Assembly (NCBI GenBank): GCA_009829735.1
Contig: CM020619.1
Span: 12,453,777 to 12,517,776 of the forward strand
Length of the DNA stretch: 64,000 nucleotides
From: Pyropia yezoensis
Lineage: Eukaryota; Rhodophyta; Bangiophyceae; Bangiales; Bangiaceae
Direction of reading: 5' to 3'
The notes under the pieces are model-generated. The model was not told the DNA's origin, searched no databases, and was given only the letters and a program-made list of their open reading frames with translations. How positions within the stretch are numbered: the stretch's first letter is position 1; each line of letters begins with the position of its first letter. Shown piece by piece: positions 1 through 10,100 of the stretch. Position numbers and translations under genes: made by a program.

Positions 1-576
1 GTCAGCGCCCCCCCGGGCGCCCCCCCTGGCAGCGCTGGGCGGCGGCGGCGGCGACGGCGGCGGCGGCAGCCGGGCGGCGACCGCGGCGCCCAGCGGCGCC
101 GGCTCAAACCGCCCAAGCTGGTGAAACCACACCACCGGCGCCGCCGCCGCCGCCGCTGCGGCCGGGCCGCCCCACCGCCCAACCACCCCGGCCTGCGGGG
201 CGGTGAGGGCATCGGCGACGGCGGCGGTGAGGAGGGTGGTCTTTCCCGCGTTTGGCGGGCCCACCACCTCCACCACCTCCCCGGGGCGGACCGACAGGAA
301 GGGCACGGACGGGAAGGAGAGGGGGGGCGGGAGGAGCAGCGCTGCCGACGTGCCGTCACCGCCGCCGCCGCCGCCGCTGCCGCCGCCGCCGCCGCCGCGG
401 GCGGCCGACGGGGGGCCAGTGGTCGCCGCCACGCCGCCGCCGCCGCCGCCGCCCGACGGGGGTGCCAGCAGCAGCTCCCGCAGCGCGGGGTCCACCGGGG
501 GAAGGGCCGCCGCCGCCGCACGGAGCGGCGACTCGGTTGGCGGCGGCGGCGGCTGGGGCGGCGTGGCGCCGACCAT
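1..576 (-). CDS. RAD51-paralogue / XRCC2-like P-loop ATPase, N-terminal part (runs off the window)
   Basis: Seen: from the ATG at 576 the minus strand stays open to the window edge. After about 90 residues rich in Gly, Ala and Pro it reads FLSVRPGEVVEVVGPP and then NAGKTTLL, a Walker A motif (GPPNAGKTT), followed by a helix (TAAVADALTAP). About 25 residues on there is a hydrophobic strand ending VVWFHQLGRF, then EPAPLGAAVAARL. Known: RAD51-family ATPases, and XRCC2 in particular, have a strand-turn VVEVxGPPxxGKT followed by a V-[FI]-D-x-DGRF-type strand and helix. XRCC2 acts in homologous recombination in the nucleus. Inference: XRCC2-like paralogue; another RecA-fold protein is possible because Walker B lies outside the window. 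The poly-Gly insert before the ATPase fold matches the low-complexity style of the other genes here. The start is the first ATG upstream of the domain; a more upstream exon cannot be excluded. Confidence 0.55.
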   Translation of the reverse strand, partial: MVGATPPQPPPPPTESPLRAAAAALPPVDPALRELLLAPPSGGGGGGGVAATTGPPSAARGGGGGGSGGGGGGDGTSAALLLPPPLSFPSVPFLSVRPGEVVEVVGPPNAGKTTLLTAAVADALTAPQAGVVGRWGGPAAAAAAAAPVVWFHQLGRFEPAPLGAAVAARLPPPPSPPPPPSAARGGARGGAD

Positions 577-1747
577 CCTCGGCCTCCCCCAGCGCCGCGT
601 CTGTCGAGAGGAGGCGGGGGCGGGGGAAGGACGATGCGATGGAGGGAAGGTGAGAGGGAGGGGGAAATGGAAGAGGGCGTTGCACCCAGTGGCACTGACC
701 AGTGCAGGGCGCGTGGTGATGTAGCTCACTCAAGACACACTGCGTAACGTCCCCTCTTTCGATTGAGCTGAAGTTTGTCGGAATCTATGGTCCGTAACGC
801 TCAGTTTACTTCATAAGTATGTGGGAGCATCGAATCGCAGATCAGGCTTCGAGTCGCACTCGAAGGTAGAGACGTTCAGCAGAGTTAGACTAACTCCAAA
901 TTGACAAGAGCCACAAAAGTGATGCATTACATAATATTCATTGGTCATGCGCCACACATGTTCTGGACTCAAGCACTTAGAGGCGTTCCAAGACACGGTT
1001 GCGAGTTTGTGGCGTGAGTTTGTGGCGTCACAAAATCGGCGCCACAAGCGCTCAGGCAGTCCAAGACACCTGAGTTTGTGGCGCGGTGGTAGATACAATT
1101 GCTTCCACTTAATATTACAAACGCGTATTGTCTACCCGACGTGCCGCAACGGATATGTGGGTAGGCAGAGCTCTTTCAAGCGGTCCCTGTCTGGAGCCGT
1201 CCATAGGCAGCGCCAAAGCTCCACAGACGCACTGGCTGAGTCGCCACACCGACGATGGCGAGTGCTCTTGAGTTAAGGACCTGCGGCGTGATCCGCCGCG
1301 GCGTGGGCGCCGGGCCACGCTTTCCACTCTCCCGCCCCCGTCCGTATCGCCCCGCCCCACCGAGACTACTCAGCGCCCCCCCCCACACAGGAACCCCCCC
1401 CACATACGCCGAGGCCCCCCCCCCCCCCCATCCCAGCGCGCGACCCCCCCCCCGACCGCTGGAAAATCCATCCTGCAACCCGCCCAGATGCCCGCCCCCT
1501 CAGTCCGTTCAGACAATCACCGGGCGACCCCCCGGCAACCCGAGCGTCTCTCGCCCTCCACCGCAGGAACTCCGTTCTCCGGTGCTGCTTCGCGCGAAAG
1601 ACACCCTCGGCCGGCGTTGTGGACGGAGAAGAAGGGTCACAGCGTACGATGGGACCGGGCTAACGGTGGGCCGTGGGATAAGAGGGAGCCGGACGGTTCA
1701 AAAACCCGCGCCAGATCGTGACGGGGGCGGCGGGAGGTGACGATCTA
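577..1747. other. Non-coding stretch upstream of the XRCC2-like gene
   Basis: No ORF here resembles a protein. It drops from very GC-rich DNA to near-balanced DNA at about 720-1150, holds one arm of a diverged inverted repeat (982-1030), and then returns to C-rich DNA with poly-C runs (1375-1460). Confidence 0.5.
982..1030 (+). repeat. Left arm of a diverged ~49-bp inverted repeat
   Basis: The arm starts GGCGTTCCAAGACACGG and continues GAGTTTGTGGCGTGAGTTTG. Its reverse complement recurs, roughly 70-80% alike by eye, at 2362-2410. A shorter direct copy (TCCAAGACAC then GAGTTTGTGGCG) lies at about 1058-1083. The pair encloses the TA-flanked element at 1748-2140. Confidence 0.5.
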
Positions 1748-2140
1748 AAGGTGGATTCCATGTAGCCAACGGTGGATTCCATGTAGCTAAAGGCCCATTC
1801 CATATAGCTAGTCACCTGAGGAGACCCAACTTTATATCCCCTGCATAACACAGTGCATCACGGGAGCCGCCAGGTTCCTTTTTTCCTCGAGTACAGTGCT
1901 CATAGGCATCATTTAGCACTATTTATCTGTCTTTTTGGTCATGGTTCCGTACGCTCAAAAATAAAACACTCCGTTCGTAGGCAGGACCGCCGCGCATACC
2001 AGTCGCATATATCAGCAACTCGTCCGTTTTTCCGACTTTTCAGTTGCACAGCGAAGCTACGGTCGGTCAAAAAAGGGTCGTGCTCAGCCGCCTTTAGCTA
2101 TATGGAATCCACAGCCGCCTTGCTATATGGAATCCACCTT
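1748..2140. mobile_element. MITE-like element with TA target duplication (393 bp)
   Basis: The left end reads AAGGTGGATTCCATGTAGC and the right end, reverse-complemented, AAGGTGGATTCCATATAGC, so the terminal inverted repeats match over about 19 bp with one difference. TA flanks both ends (1746-1747 and 2141-2142), as for Tc1/mariner-type and Stowaway-like elements. Each end carries one or two further tandem copies of the GTGGATTCCATRTAGC word (from 1770 and 2101). It contains no transposase and is more AT-rich than its surroundings. The superfamily is inferred from the TA duplication only. Confidence 0.7.
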
Positions 2141-2361
2141 TAGGTCCGTCAGTAAAAAGATGTTCCCACGAGAGATCCTTTGACACAGAAATTCCACGGT
2201 GTGGAGCACACTTGAGGGGAGGACGGCTGCCACATGCCGCCGCGATACACACGCCACATGGCTCGGCCCCTTTTCCTTGAAGACGGCCCCCCAGTTTGCG
2301 TAACTGGTTGTGACACAGGGGCCCGGCACGTGGCAAGCTGCAGCCAACCAAATCATGCCAC

Positions 2362-2410
2362 GAGACGCCAAGAACTCATGCCACAAACTCACCACACGTC
2401 TTGCAACGCC
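2362..2410 (-). repeat. Right arm of the ~49-bp inverted repeat
   Basis: Reverse-complemented it reads GGCGTTGCAAGACGTGTGG then GAGTTTGTGGCATGAGTT, matching 982-1030. It ends four bases before the TA flanking the next element, so it may be the eroded end of an older transposon into which younger elements jumped. Confidence 0.45.
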
Positions 2411-2414
2411 TTTA

Positions 2415-2821
2415 CAGTCTGTATCCAGTTGTATGACCCCCTTGCGCACATTGTAGCCCACCCCCACTTTTACCCCTTTTTAACACTTCCACCAATGAGG
2501 TGCCTTCTTGGAACGAGTCGGGCTCTCAGAGAGCGTCCTGCTCCCTCGTGCGAGGGAAATCTCCCAGTTACAGTCAGTATTGGGTATTGTTTGACTGAGT
2601 ATTGTCACGCGCGTGACAATACCCAGTCACGATCGATCGACGATCATCGCCTTACAAAGGCCTCCACACTGCGATAAACGTCGATCGTTGCCAAAAATAG
2701 CAATGGGGTGGGCAAGGTATACAGTTGTGTCAGCCATGCCATGGGCCGTGACAATGCCCAATACTGACTGTGTATGACCCCCTGTCATATAACTGGGGCG
2801 CATATAACCGGATACAGACTG
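2415..2821. mobile_element. Outer MITE-like element with TA duplication, hosting a second element
   Basis: The left end is CAGTCTGTATCCAGTTGTATG and the right end, reverse-complemented, CAGTCTGTATCCGGTTATATG. TA lies on both sides (2413-2414 and 2822-2823). No coding capacity. A second element (2571-2770) sits inside it. Both start with CAGTC, so they may be related subfamilies. Assigned to TA-targeting DNA transposons by flank and TIR only. Confidence 0.65.
2571..2770. mobile_element. Inner 200-bp MITE-like element with a central perfect palindrome
   Basis: The left end reads CAGTCAGTATTGGGTATTGT and the right end, reverse-complemented, CAGTCAGTATTGGGCATTGT: 20 bp with one difference. TA precedes the left end; the right flank is TG then TATG, so the duplication is imperfect. 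Inside, 2599-2622 is a 24-bp perfect palindrome around CACGCGCGTG, near-perfect out to 2595-2626, so the RNA or single strand could fold strongly. It lies inside the element at 2415-2821. Confidence 0.6.
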
Positions 2822-3053
2822 TACTCAAGCCCCTCGGCATGCGCAGCACTTCTTATCGCCTGTCAATTTTTTTTGCTTCTTGGGGAAATTCTGGAGCAAA
2901 AACCTGCATGAAGCTTGCATCGACCCCTCCTCAAGGCATCATAGACACCGCTTTCCCCCCCGTTTCTTGCTTTCTGCCTATAACACCTTGGGCGATTGGT
3001 GGTCGCCACCTCCCTTTTTTACGAAGCGCACGGGGCAGGAGAGCACTCTCGTG

Positions 3054-3097
3054 AGAGTGTTTCCAACAACGTCACGACGATCCTGACACCATCTCAC
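3054..3097 (+). repeat. Dispersed ~44-bp repeat, copy 1
   Basis: It starts AGAGTGTTTCCAACAACG, followed by TCACGACGATC and ACCATCTC. The reverse complement of 19948-19991 is nearly the same (about four differences). This suggests two fossils of one element 17 kb apart. Confidence 0.55.
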
Positions 3098-3605
3098 GCC
3101 AATCTGAATTGAAGCAGCCACGTGGGCGCTGCTGAGTGCAGGAGCGTGGCAAAAGCCGATATATGCAATGGAGTTGCTGGATCACAGGGGCTACATGATT
3201 TTAAGACGGGTCAGCTGGCCTTCACGATAGCAACTGGCTTTCCGCTGCCGCAAATCAGAAGTGGGGAGGGTTCGCTGTCGCCTATTGCGTGTTCGATGGT
3301 ATTATTCAACCTGGGGCAAGCCCCCCCCCGAAGACAGGTGCAAGGCTCGAAAACGAGGAAACATTGTCGACTCTCCTGCTGAACAAGCGAGACACGCAGC
3401 ACAAAGCAAGGCAATCTCGTGTATCTCGTCCATACTTTTGTCGAACGTTGCCTAATATGACTGTGCAATGCGACTCTTCTTGCCACGTGCAGTCCAAACT
3501 CGCTCCAATATTCCTGTCCATATGCGAATATACACACTCAAAAGTGTATATAAGTCTGTTTGCGGTCAGTTGGGGTCGTGTCCGACCGTCTCTGTGCAAC
3601 GAGCC

Positions 3606-3797
3606 AATCACCTGACGCGGTTTCCCTCGACGCGCCCCGCCTGCGATCAGTGTATGCCGGGAACGGACGGTTGTGACCGCTCGGTCCATGAGACAACCGA
3701 CCACGTCGTGTTCTGCATAGTTGACAGTTGCACGCTTCCGCGACTCCATGCGGTGTACCGGCGTCGTTTCCGCAACTTTCGCACGCTCTATGAGGCG
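3606..3797 (+). other. Possible LINE 3'-end fragment (zf-RVT-like Cys/His module)
   Basis: The plus-strand reading has ACDQCMPGTDGCD, then ETTDHVVFCIV and LPRLHAVYRRRF. Known: many non-LTR retrotransposon reverse transcriptases end in a module of the form C-x2-C, E-T-x2-H-x2-x2-C, then a short amphipathic run of Leu and Arg. The match is short and no reverse transcriptase core lies upstream, so this is at most a truncated LINE end. An unrelated short ORF is the alternative. Confidence 0.3.
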
Positions 3798-5536
3798 ACC
3801 ACAGCGCGGCGGCTCCATCGTGCCTCCTCTTTTTTTTTTTCGAGGCGCGAGGTTGCGCATTCCCCCCCGCCATGCATAGACCCCGCCATGCGAATTATGG
3901 TGAACGAGATTCGCCCCCCCCCTCCTCTCTTTTCTTTACCCCTTGCCGGCGCACGCGCCCCCGGCGGCTCTTGCATTCCCCCCCGGTCGCGTATCACGTC
4001 TCTATGTGCAACTCCGGCGGTTGTCGGTCGGTTGACCCTCTTCCCAGGCCCGTGCACGACCCCACCTCGGGTTTTGCGTCTCCGTCTCCACGCTTTACGC
4101 GTGTCACCCCCCCGCTCTCCCCTGCGCGTCGCCAAGCAAGCCACCGCCGTCTACGCAGCCGCGCCTTCCCCGACGCCCCCCCTCATCGCCCCACGCTCGC
4201 CCCACGGCCGCAGGAGGGTGCCAACAGTGGACAGGGGCGGCCCCCGGTGGTCGCCTCTGGCGTGGCGGCAACGCCCCGCCTCGTGTCGGCCCTGACTCTC
4301 ATTGGGCACGCCAAGCCGGTCGCAACCCCTCCCCGCCGCTTGCTGCCCAGAGTACTGTTGGGCCCCCTCCCCCCCACATCGCTCCCGCCCAATGGAACTG
4401 TGCGGGCGTTTCCTCTTCAACCCCCCCTGTGGGCACCAACGCCTATGGGCGCTGCCGTGCTGGTTGGCCACACGAGGTGTCTCGGCCGAGGGTGTCGCGT
4501 GACCCCCCGACAATTTCCAGGGGCGGGACGTGAGCCTTGCGGGGGTGCTTCCTCCCCCCCCCCTCCCCCCCACATGACCACGCCCCCCCCCTTCCCACCA
4601 CACGCCCCACCTGCGCCCTGTCGTCGACACGGATCCCCACTTCGCGCCACCGCTGTCGGGAGGCGTTTCCCACCGGCCGCTCTGGCCCACGTCTGCACTG
4701 TTTGCGACGGCAGTCGCCTGCGGGGTGGTCGCCGGCGGGGGGTCGCCAACTCTCCTCGCCCAACTTCCACTTGGCCGCACGGGTGTCGCGGTTGGCCCCC
4801 AGCACGTGGGTGAGCCACACTAGCGGCCCCATCGTTGGCGCCCACATTGGCGGCCGCAACGGTAGGATCGGCCGCGACCCCGGTGAAGGGGCCGCCTCCA
4901 CCTGCATGCAGGGCGGCCTGGCGGTCTGGAGGCCGAAAAGGGTCATAATCCCCCCTCGTTTCGGCCTCCCAGGTTGCCACGCCGCATCTCCGCCACTCCT
5001 CTCGCGGCCGCACGGTTGCAGCGGTTGGTGGGGGCGGCCATCCCCCTCTCGGGCGGCCATACGCGAAGGGGCGCCGCCCCCGCGGCCACACGCTCTATGC
5101 TGCTGCAAGCAGCCTTTTTCTCCCTCTTTGCCGTCATTGCCGGTGTGGCTGCAGCCCCGCCCCCGACAGTGGCGGCCGCTGCCAGCCGCTGCCGGCCGCC
5201 GTCCAGACGGACGACACCTGCACCGGGGGGGGCCTATTGGCCGCATGCGGGCCCACACTTGTCCGCACCCCCCACGCGCACCCCGGTGCGTCGGGGGAGG
5301 GGGGTCGTCCGGCCGCACCCTGGGCGGCTGACGTGCTCTGTGGGCCTGTGGTCGACGCGCACTTCATCGACCCCTCTATGAGGCCATGAACGCTGGCTAC
5401 AACGTTCGTCGCGCTCAGCCGTCACAACGCTACCACTCTGCACATTGGGGGCCGTACGACGGCCCCGATTCCCTTTCCCCCACTTTCCCACGCGCGCAGC
5501 ACTCTCCTGTGCCGCCTTTTCCGCTCCTCGAGCACC

Positions 5537-6181
5537 ATGGGCGCAGCCACCCGCGGCGCGGGGGGGGACAGGGGTGGCGGAGGGTGGAGGGGGCGGGAGC
5601 GGAACCACGGGGGTCCGCCGGCGCGGCAGATAAGCAAGGACCAGCGCCGTCGAGGGCTCCGGCGCCTCTGCGCGCGCTGTCGTCGTGCGCAGATCACGGG
5701 GCCGGAGTACCCCCTCTGTCACTGGCGGTGCGGCTGCCCGTGGGCAGCTCAGCCACCGTTTGGGGAGCGCGGAAGCCTGTGGTGGGCAGGCCGCGGGCGG
5801 CACCTGACGAAGACGGAGCTGCGGAGGGCCTTCCGCCGTCTGTGCTGGCAGTGTCGGCGAGCGCAGCGGGCGGAACTGGACCACGCTCTGTGCCATTGGA
5901 CGTGTCGCTGTCCTTGGGCGGCCACTCTCCCGAAGCAGGACATGCCGCCTCTGCTGACGGGGCCGCAGGGCGGCCCCTGGGCCGACCGATCGCCGGCGGG
6001 GCGGGCGGTACCGACGGAGTGGGACACCGGGCGCCAGCGCCAACCGACAGAAGAGCCGCTGAACGACGGCGGCGGCCAGGCGGCGCCGGGCGGGTGGACC
6101 AACGCCCATCTGGGGCGGCCGACCGCTCCTCGCTGGGAGGGGCCGCCGCTGGTTGGCGGCGGCGGCCAGGGCCAGGGGTGA
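5537..6181 (+). CDS. Unrecognised protein with two C-x2-C-x12-C-x3-C-x-C modules; 3' part interrupted
   Basis: I do not recognise this family. The ATG at 5537 has a good context (AGCACCATGG). Two repeats of about 55 residues each read RLC-x2-CRRAQ, then exactly 12 residues between Cys 2 and Cys 3, then LCHW-x-C-x-CPWA (first LCARCRRAQ, second LCWQCRRAQ). Many differences between the two copies are synonymous (TGT/TGC, CGG/CGC), which argues for selection on the protein. The spacing suggests a small metal-binding knuckle; function unknown. A Gly/Pro/Trp-rich segment follows. The frame meets TGA at 6179-6181 but stays coherent beyond it: tandem units of 34 residues (RPTSPRRDDRPRLF, then SRWEHYPQEQQQ) run in the same frame to 6592, where an LTR element is inserted. 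So the gene was probably longer and is now damaged by a nonsense change and an insertion, unless it truly ends at 6181. Confidence 0.5.
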   Translation: MGAATRGAGGDRGGGGWRGRERNHGGPPARQISKDQRRRGLRRLCARCRRAQITGPEYPLCHWRCGCPWAAQPPFGERGSLWWAGRGRHLTKTELRRAFRRLCWQCRRAQRAELDHALCHWTCRCPWAATLPKQDMPPLLTGPQGGPWADRSPAGRAVPTEWDTGRQRQPTEEPLNDGGGQAAPGGWTNAHLGRPTAPRWEGPPLVGGGGQGQG

Positions 6182-6309
6182 CCGACCCGGTGGCACCATC
6201 AGCAAGGGCGGCCGAGCAGTCCCCGCTATTGGGAGGGGCCGCCGCTGTTTGGAGGGGGCCAGTCTCGGCCAAGCCGGTGGCAAGACCAGCAGCAGCAGCA
6301 GGAGCAAGG

Positions 6310-6592
6310 GCGGCAGACGAGCCCACGCAGGGACGATCGGCCGCGGCTGTTTTGGGACGGCCAGGCGGGGCCCAGCCGGTGGGAGCACTACCCGCAAGAG
6401 CAGCAGCAAGGGCGGCCGACGAGCCCACGCAGGGACGATCGGCCGCGGCTGTTTTGGGACGGCCAGGCGGGGCCCAGCCGGTGGGAGCACTACCCGCAGG
6501 AGCAGCAGCAAAGGCGGCCGACGAGCCCACGCAGGGACGATCGGCCGCCGTTGTTTGGAGACGGCCACGCGAGGCAGAACCGGAAAGCCGAG
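6310..6592 (+). repeat. 102-bp tandem repeats (34-residue units) ending at the LTR insertion
   Basis: About three near-identical 102-bp units start at roughly 6317, 6419 and 6521, with older degenerate units upstream to about 6110. In the frame of the Cys-module gene each unit encodes SPRRDDRPRLFWDGQAGPSR and then WEHYPQEQQQ. The last unit is cut by the LTR starting at 6593. Confidence 0.75.
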
Positions 6593-7135
6593 TGTGGCAG
6601 TATTGACCCCCAGGTAAGGGGGCAACACGTGCCATGCAAGGGGCGGCAGGCCACTAGCCTGATCCGTTCCTCCCCCTGCATTTGGGTCCATATTCCCTAA
6701 GTTTGGGATAGTTAGCTTAGTAGTAAATCCAACTTGGATTTGAGGGTTTTCTGCATTTATCGTCTTGAATTTTCGTGTGGCCCGGTGGGCAGGTGCTGGG
6801 GTGGGAGATTCTGAGTGGCGAGATTCTGAGTGGACCCTGGGGGGATAAGGGGAGGGACAGCGGGGCTTGGCCCTGCGTCCCCGTCCCGACCAAGAAACTG
6901 TTGGACCACACACCATCTTCTTGTTTGTCCGTGGGGGGTTTGCCCCACAACAGGGACAGAGTGTGTGCGACTTGCACTTCTTCCGGTTCCCCCGACACGG
7001 GAGGCAGCCCTGGCACACCGCCCCAACTTGGGTGCCGTGTGTGCTTGTGGTTTTTGCCACATTTGGTGGAGCAGCAGGGGACAGAGGTAAACTTTACCTC
7101 CGGGTGCACCCGGGTGTAGGGGGCCCTCTGTCTCA
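6593..7135 (+). repeat. 5' LTR
   Basis: It starts TGTGGCAGTATTGACCCCC and matches 15500-15916 almost base for base. The right boundary is estimated from a terminal CA just before the leader; the other LTR cannot confirm it because it enters the gap. Confidence 0.8.
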
Positions 7136-10100
7136 GAGGAACGGTGGTCTTGGACCGTGTCATACGGATCGTCAGCCAACATGGCTAGCTCGGACCCCCC
7201 GTCGTCCGGGGAGTACACGGGTGACGCACGTACTTCAGTGCCTTTGAATACTGGTGAGACACAGGTGGGTTTACCTGGGGTCGCAGAGGGACTAGAGGTC
7301 CCTCAAGCCAGCAGGACTGGAAGTGCGGGCGGGCAACAGGCCACCCCGACTCAGTCGGGAGTTCACTCGGGTGACACTTCTGATGTGGGTGGGCCGAAGT
7401 CTGGCCACCGCGTGGTATACTCAACGGGAACGTCCCAAGGGGTGAGGACTGTCCCCGCGGGTTCCACTCGGGTTGGAGCCAACTTTGGCTTGGAGTCGTC
7501 GCCAACTAGGCTTTCGGAGGACGGTGGACCTCCGTTGGTCGGCGATGGGCTCGCGCCCATGCCCCCGGTTGAGACCCCTGAGGAACGTGGTTACCCCTCA
7601 GGTGGACTCCCGGAGGCGGACCGAGACTCAACTGGAGTCGTCAATCCACTCCTCGCGGAAACTGTCCGTCGGGAGGCGACCAATGTGTTGCGGCAGACTT
7701 TGCCGGACCTGGTGGTCACGATGACGAATACTATTCTGAATCAGATTGTGGCGAGTTTGCCAGATGGCCTTAATGTCCAGACCGGATTGGGGCTTTCGAG
7801 CCCACAGGCGCAGGGGGAATCCCTCCCCACGCCTATCTCGGGTCGCCCCGAACTGGGGGCGACACCTGTGACTCCCAACGAGGGAGCCACACCATACGCG
7901 GTGGGGCGTACGCCCTTCACGGGGGAGTTCCCCTCGGAAACGCCGGCGGCTACACCAAGCTCGCCGTACCAGACTACAGGCACTGAGGGTGGACTTACCC
8001 CAGTGGCACAGCGGCTGTTCCCTCAACGTGAGGTGCCGCCCAAGATTCAGGTAGCCAACCCGGTCTACCAGCGGATCTTTGACTGTGAGACCTACGCTCT
8101 CCACAACAAGTCGGTGGCGTATGGTCCTGACCAGGCCCGAGCTATGGGCCGTGCCAAGAAGAATGCACTTCATTCTTTTAGGCACAGAGCGGAGTGGGAT
8201 GGAACTCCCCCCCTCCGTGTCTTTGAGTTCCTACGTCGTTTCACAAAAGCCTGTGACGACAATGCCATAAGTGAAGGCATGGCGTTTTACATGCTACAGG
8301 AGTTTACGAAGGGCGACCTACGGACAGAACTTATGTCCGTCATGCCCAGCTCCTCAAGTGGAGGCGCTGGGGAGGTGACGTCCTATTTGGAGCTCGTCAA
8401 CTGGTTGTTGAGAGCCATGGTTGATGAGGCAGCGTTGGCTTCTCAAGTCGAGGAGTTTACGCATGCCCATCAGGAAGAGGCGGAGGACGAGTTGTCCTTT
8501 GCGGAGCGAGTCCGTAAGCTCAACAATCTTTGTGGGTTTCTTCATCCACAAGCTGTGGTGAAGAGTCGGTTTGTGGAGGGACTCCATTGGTCAGTCCGGA
8601 TGGAGACCCGGGAGCATAACACTGCCCGGGCGACCCTGGCCGAGTTGGCCAGGTTCGCCTATCGCAGAGGCGAGGCCTACCGCAAGTTGCGGGAGGAACA
8701 ACGCCAGGAGCGTCAGGCCGAGTTGGCCAAGGAACGGGAGGAGGCGCGCCAGGCCAGAGAGTTGAGAGAGGCACGCCGAATCCGCAAGGAGAGGGTGGTA
8801 GCTGCCGTGGGAACTTCCCAGGGTACCTCTTCGTCTTCCCCAGTTGGGAAGACCCCTCCGGGAACTGACCATCGGTGTTGGAACTGCAACTCCGATGGAC
8901 ACTGGGCATATGACTGCCCCAAGTTGAGTAAACGCATCCAACAACTTGTTAGGAATGCGAGTAAGAAGTCGGCTACGAGCGAAGTACGTTCACGCCGCGA
9001 GGGTGGGTCTCGACCGGTCGTCGCGGTCGCCACACCCTCGGCGGAGGAGGCGGACACGTCGTCCTCGGACTCGTCGTCTTCCTCCCCGCCCTCAGATTCG
9101 GACGCCAAGTCGGCGGGAAACGAATGACCGTTGGGGCTGGTCGTCCGAAGCTCACAACGGCAGCCTCGGCCAAGTGGGCCAGGAGGACGAACCAACCGTG
9201 CCGGATACTGCGGCGACCTAAGGGAGTCCGCCCACCTCGGGTAGGACTCCCCAAGAACGTAAACCCACGTCGGTTCATCGCGGTGCTGACGGGTGAGAAC
9301 TTCCAGGTGGCTGGACGGGTGCAACTTGCCCCCGGCCGCGCCTGTTGTGCCCGTATCGTGCTTGATACCGGGTCAGGAGCCTCCTTGATACGCAAGTCGC
9401 TATTACCAAAGGAGGTGAAGCTCCAACGCTGGAGGTCCAAGGCTGACCATATGATTGACATCAATGGTGGGGTACTTCCCATCGTTGGTGCCGTGACCCT
9501 ACCAACTAGGTTGGGGACCCATGAGGTCGACGTGACCTATGGTGTAGTTGAGAATATATCGGTACCCCTGCTTCTGGGTACCCCTTATGTCGTAACACAA
9601 GTGCCTTTGATCTGTGGCCCCGAGTACTGGGTCAAGTTGATGAACGGGGAGACTATCCCCATCCTTGGTAAGGGAAAGTCTGTGGCTCCTGTGACAGTCT
9701 CACAGTCGAAGCCTGTTTGCTCTGTGAGGGAAGGGTTTACTGCTACCCTGCGTTTAGCCCGCAAAGTCACGTTGCCCCCCAACTCGGTGGCGCACGTTGA
9801 CGTTGTAACTGATTTTTCGGGGAACGGGTTGGTGCACCCTAACCCCCGTCTTGCTCGCAAGCACCAAGTGCATGTTGCCCTTGGCACGATGGACTCCAAA
9901 GCCGGAGTCCCGTGGAGGATCCAGGTGATGAACCTGAGTCCGACGCCCAAGTACTTCAAGTCGGGAGCCAAGTTCGGTTATATCGACCAACATAAGGGAC
10001 CGGTAGTAGCGGTCACCCTCAACGCGGGCGCAAGTAGCGACCCGAAGTCCGGAAAGGAGAAGCATCAAGCCAAGTCGGCCACCTCTCCTCGGCCCCATGT

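Larger units (their letters stand above)
2822..5536. other. Mostly non-coding DNA before the Cys-module gene
   Basis: From 2822 to about 3870 the DNA has moderate GC and holds a dispersed repeat (3054-3097) and a possible LINE-end fragment (3606-3797). From 3870 to 5380 it is C-rich and open in several frames on both strands, but the translations are low-complexity Pro/Arg/Gly with no domain, so I treat them as shadows. Confidence 0.4.

Noticed and set aside
3872-5331. Overlapping plus and minus ORFs of 260-310 codons
   Set aside because: Low-complexity, mutually overlapping, no recognisable motif.
5234-7060. Long minus-strand ORF of about 600 codons
   Set aside because: It crosses the LTR boundary into the retrotransposon leader and opposes the better-supported Cys-module frame; it is a shadow of GC-rich repeats.
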